Part shown: positions 5,877 through 7,557 of the stretch, piece after piece
How the letters are laid out: every line of letters starts with the position of its first letter
How positions within the stretch are numbered: position 1 is the first letter of the stretch
Assembly: GCA_036985855.1 (NCBI GenBank)
Contig: BTQL01000086.1
Span: forward strand, 1 to 7,557
Source: B3-G11 sp036985855
Lineage (GTDB): Bacteria; Actinomycetota; Acidimicrobiia; Spongiisociales; UBA5794
DNA length: 7,557 nt
Reading direction: 5' to 3'
Notes under the pieces: model-generated
Database searches by the model: none
The model's input: only the letters and a program-made list of their open reading frames with translations
What the model was told of the DNA's origin: nothing
Program-made: the position numbers and the translations under genes

Positions 5877-6976
5877 GGAGCCTCGATTGGCGTTGCGTCG
5901 ATCGACCGTGCTGCCCGTATCCTGAAGTTGTTGAAAAACTGTCCGCCAGCAACAGCCAGCAACAGAGACCCTTGCAGAACCGTCACTGCAGATGGTGATA
6001 CACCGACCCGGCTGAGCGATGGACCTGACATTACGATGGCTGCGATGACGAATGCCGAGACGATGATGGCTCGCGGATTGAGGCCAGCTACTGCTGCGAC
6101 GACGATCCCCGTGAACCCCACTCCACCTGCTTGCAGCGCTCGAGGCTCCAAGGCATACGTCACCGACGCGACCTGCAGTGCGCCTGCGATCCCTGCGAAG
6201 ATTCCCGAAAGCGCGAGAACAACAATCACCTGACGCCGCACGTTCATACCGGCGTACCTAGCGGCGCGATCGGAGTCACCGATGACTCGCCACTCATATC
6301 CCCGGCGAGTCCACCGAATCAAGAACCAGAGGGTGAAAGCACCGGCCACGGCAATGAAGATGCCGAGATCGGCGCGGCCCCAAAACGCATACAGCTGGGC
6401 CGAATCTGGCACTATCTTTCCTGCTGGGAACCCGAGGTTCTCCCTGTCGCGCCAGAAACTGACACTGCCAAAAATCAACCAATTCATGATCTGCAAGGCG
6501 ATGAAATTCAACATCAGCGTCCCAACGACCTCGTCGGTCCCAAAGTAGGCACGAGGTGCCGCGATGATCAACGCCCACATTGCGCCACCAGCCGCACCAG
6601 CAAGCACCACGAGCGGCATGACGAACCATGGTGAGGCCCCTTCTCCGATGACAAGAGCCATTGCAGTGCCGGCGATGGCTCCGATGTACAACTGACCTTC
6701 GGCACCAATCGTGTAGAGACGCATCCGGAATGCGACGGCGGCAGCGAGTCCCGTCAAAATGAGGGGTGTCGTCGCCCGCAGCGTCTGTTGGATCGCCCGT
6801 TGCGACCCCGTCGACGAAGCGAGCATTTCGCGGTACGCCTCGAACGGATTGACACCAGACAGAATGATGGGAACCGATCCTACGAGAAGACCAATCACGA
6901 TCGACCATCCAAGAATCGAGGTCCGCTTTCGGGTCGAATCGATGAGCCGCTGTTCGACAACGAATCGACGCCTCAT
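5873..6976 (-). CDS. ABC importer permease, nucleoside/BMP type (NupP/YufP-like)
   Basis: A 367-residue membrane protein, the longer of the two permeases as usual for this importer type. A basic N-terminus (residues 1-20) precedes the first membrane segment at about 21-40. The hallmark FRMRLYTIGAEGQLYIGAI covers 83-101, the periplasmic-side loop with FGTDEVVGTLMLN is at 145-157, and the coupling loop TRRGYEWRVIGDSDRAARYA at 223-242 would contact the ATPase. The C-terminal GVGFTGIVVAAVAGLNP (285-301) is also typical. The ATG at 6976-6974 overlaps the TGA of the ATPase gene (6973-6976). No good ribosome site precedes it, so translation is probably coupled. It should form a heterodimeric channel with the 4938-5876 product. 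Confidence 0.9.
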   Translation of the reverse strand: MRRRFVVEQRLIDSTRKRTSILGWSIVIGLLVGSVPIILSGVNPFEAYREMLASSTGSQRAIQQTLRATTPLILTGLAAAVAFRMRLYTIGAEGQLYIGAIAGTAMALVIGEGASPWFVMPLVVLAGAAGGAMWALIIAAPRAYFGTDEVVGTLMLNFIALQIMNWLIFGSVSFWRDRENLGFPAGKIVPDSAQLYAFWGRADLGIFIAVAGAFTLWFLIRWTRRGYEWRVIGDSDRAARYAGMNVRRQVIVVLALSGIFAGIAGALQVASVTYALEPRALQAGGVGFTGIVVAAVAGLNPRAIIVSAFVIAAIVMSGPSLSRVGVSPSAVTVLQGSLLLAVAGGQFFNNFRIRAARSIDATPIEAP

Positions 6977-7557
6977 GAGGCGATCTGATCGTCGTCGATA
7001 CCCACGCCGGCCATGAGTTTGCCGAGTGTCTCGATCTTGGCGTCGGCGGCAGCAAAATGTCCAGTGATTCTGCCCTTGTACATGACGATCAGTCGGTCAC
7101 TGATCGCCAACAGCTCGTCGAGATCCTCCGAGAGAAGCAAGACCGCGAGACCTTGGTCTCGCGCGTCGACGAGCAGGTTGCGTACCCCCATCGTCGCACC
7201 AACGTCCAGTCCGCGCGTCGGTGAAGCTGCAATAACGACCTTAGGCCGACGTGAGATCTCGCGGGCAAGAATCACCCGCTGGATGTTCCCGCCGGACAGG
7301 GCCGAGACCGGTAGGCTCGGGCGGACGCCTCGGATGTCGTAGTCAGCGATGAGTCGAGCGACGACCTCGCCTGCGCGAGCATAGTTGAAGATCGGACCGC
7401 GGCGCATCGCGGGATCCCGATAGAGGCGCAACATGAGGTTGTCCTCGACTGATAGTCCCGCGGCAACGCCCGTGGAGAGCCGATCTTCTGGAACATACGA
7501 GATGCCGAGATCGACCCGTTCGGCAACGGACGCCCCCGTAATCTCCTGATCGCCAAT
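6973..7557 (-). CDS. ABC importer ATP-binding protein, C-terminal part (NupO/YufO-like), cut by window edge
   Basis: The frame is open to the window end, so only the last 194 residues are seen, against about 500 for a complete double-domain ATPase of the RbsA/MglA/NupO type. They are the second nucleotide-binding domain: YVPEDRLSTGV (21-31 of the visible part), the ABC signature LSGGNIQRV (87-95), the D-loop region PTRGLDVGA (113-121) and SEDLDEL (143-149). The Walker B end reads VVIAASPTRG rather than ending in Asp-Glu, and the switch histidine is replaced (SED). This degenerate second site is usual for this family, where the first domain does most of the hydrolysis. It is the first visible gene of the minus-strand importer operon. 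A lipoprotein substrate-binding gene (BMP/Med type) would be expected beyond 7557. Confidence 0.9.
   Translation of the reverse strand: MGDQEITGASVAERVDLGISYVPEDRLSTGVAAGLSVEDNLMLRLYRDPAMRRGPIFNYARAGEVVARLIADYDIRGVRPSLPVSALSGGNIQRVILAREISRRPKVVIAASPTRGLDVGATMGVRNLLVDARDQGLAVLLLSEDLDELLAISDRLIVMYKGRITGHFAAADAKIETLGKLMAGVGIDDDQIAS

Noticed and set aside
7203..7240. Loss of Walker B acidic residues in the ATPase as a sign of a broken gene
   Set aside because: The second nucleotide-binding domain of RbsA/NupO-type ATPases is normally degenerate here; the frame and signature motif are intact.

Overview
The window looks like a chromosomal catabolic or accessory locus from a moderately high-GC bacterium (about 60% GC by eye). 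It has Shine-Dalgarno-led genes, a TetR-type regulator and a bacterial ABC importer. An actinobacterial or chloroflexote-type host is my guess from base composition and gene style; nothing here fixes the taxonomy.

Layout. Bases 2-64 may be the tail of an upstream gene. A GC-rich hairpin follows at 84-104. A TetR/AcrR regulator is at 259-840. The 494-base gap 841-1334 holds a strong sigma70-like promoter (TTGATG, 17 bases, TATAAT) and, just downstream, a 16-base inverted repeat suited to a repressor operator, then a long leader of about 330 bases. Next come three co-directional, tightly spaced genes: an MtmB-family (monomethylamine:corrinoid) methyltransferase homologue (1335-2720), an MtmC/MttC-type corrinoid protein (2760-3422) and a second MtmB-family homologue (3442-4830). 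Running towards them on the minus strand are three overlapping genes of a nucleoside/BMP-type ABC importer: an ATPase C-terminal part (6973-7557, cut by the window edge) and two permeases (5873-6976 and 4938-5876).

Main point. Archaeal MtmB carries pyrrolysine, encoded by an in-frame UAG, in its active site. Both homologues here align without a gap through that site and have an ordinary glycine codon (residue 201 in both, at 1935-1937 and 4042-4044). As far as I can align from memory, the residues that surround pyrrolysine in archaeal MtmB are also replaced, and by the same residues in both copies. The two proteins are about 62% identical over 461 positions with no gaps (hand count). The locus therefore looks like a non-pyrrolysine MtmB-type corrinoid methyltransferase system in a B-C-B arrangement, comparable in principle to the non-pyrrolysine MttB relatives (MtgB, MtpB, MtcB) that demethylate quaternary amines.

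How the genes may work together (inference). The importer brings in a substrate. One or both methyltransferases move a methyl group from it to Co(I) of the shared corrinoid protein. A second methyltransferase outside this window would pass it to tetrahydrofolate. The TetR protein would sense the substrate or a product and control the promoter at 969-997. The substrate is unknown. The importer is linked only by proximity and convergent orientation.
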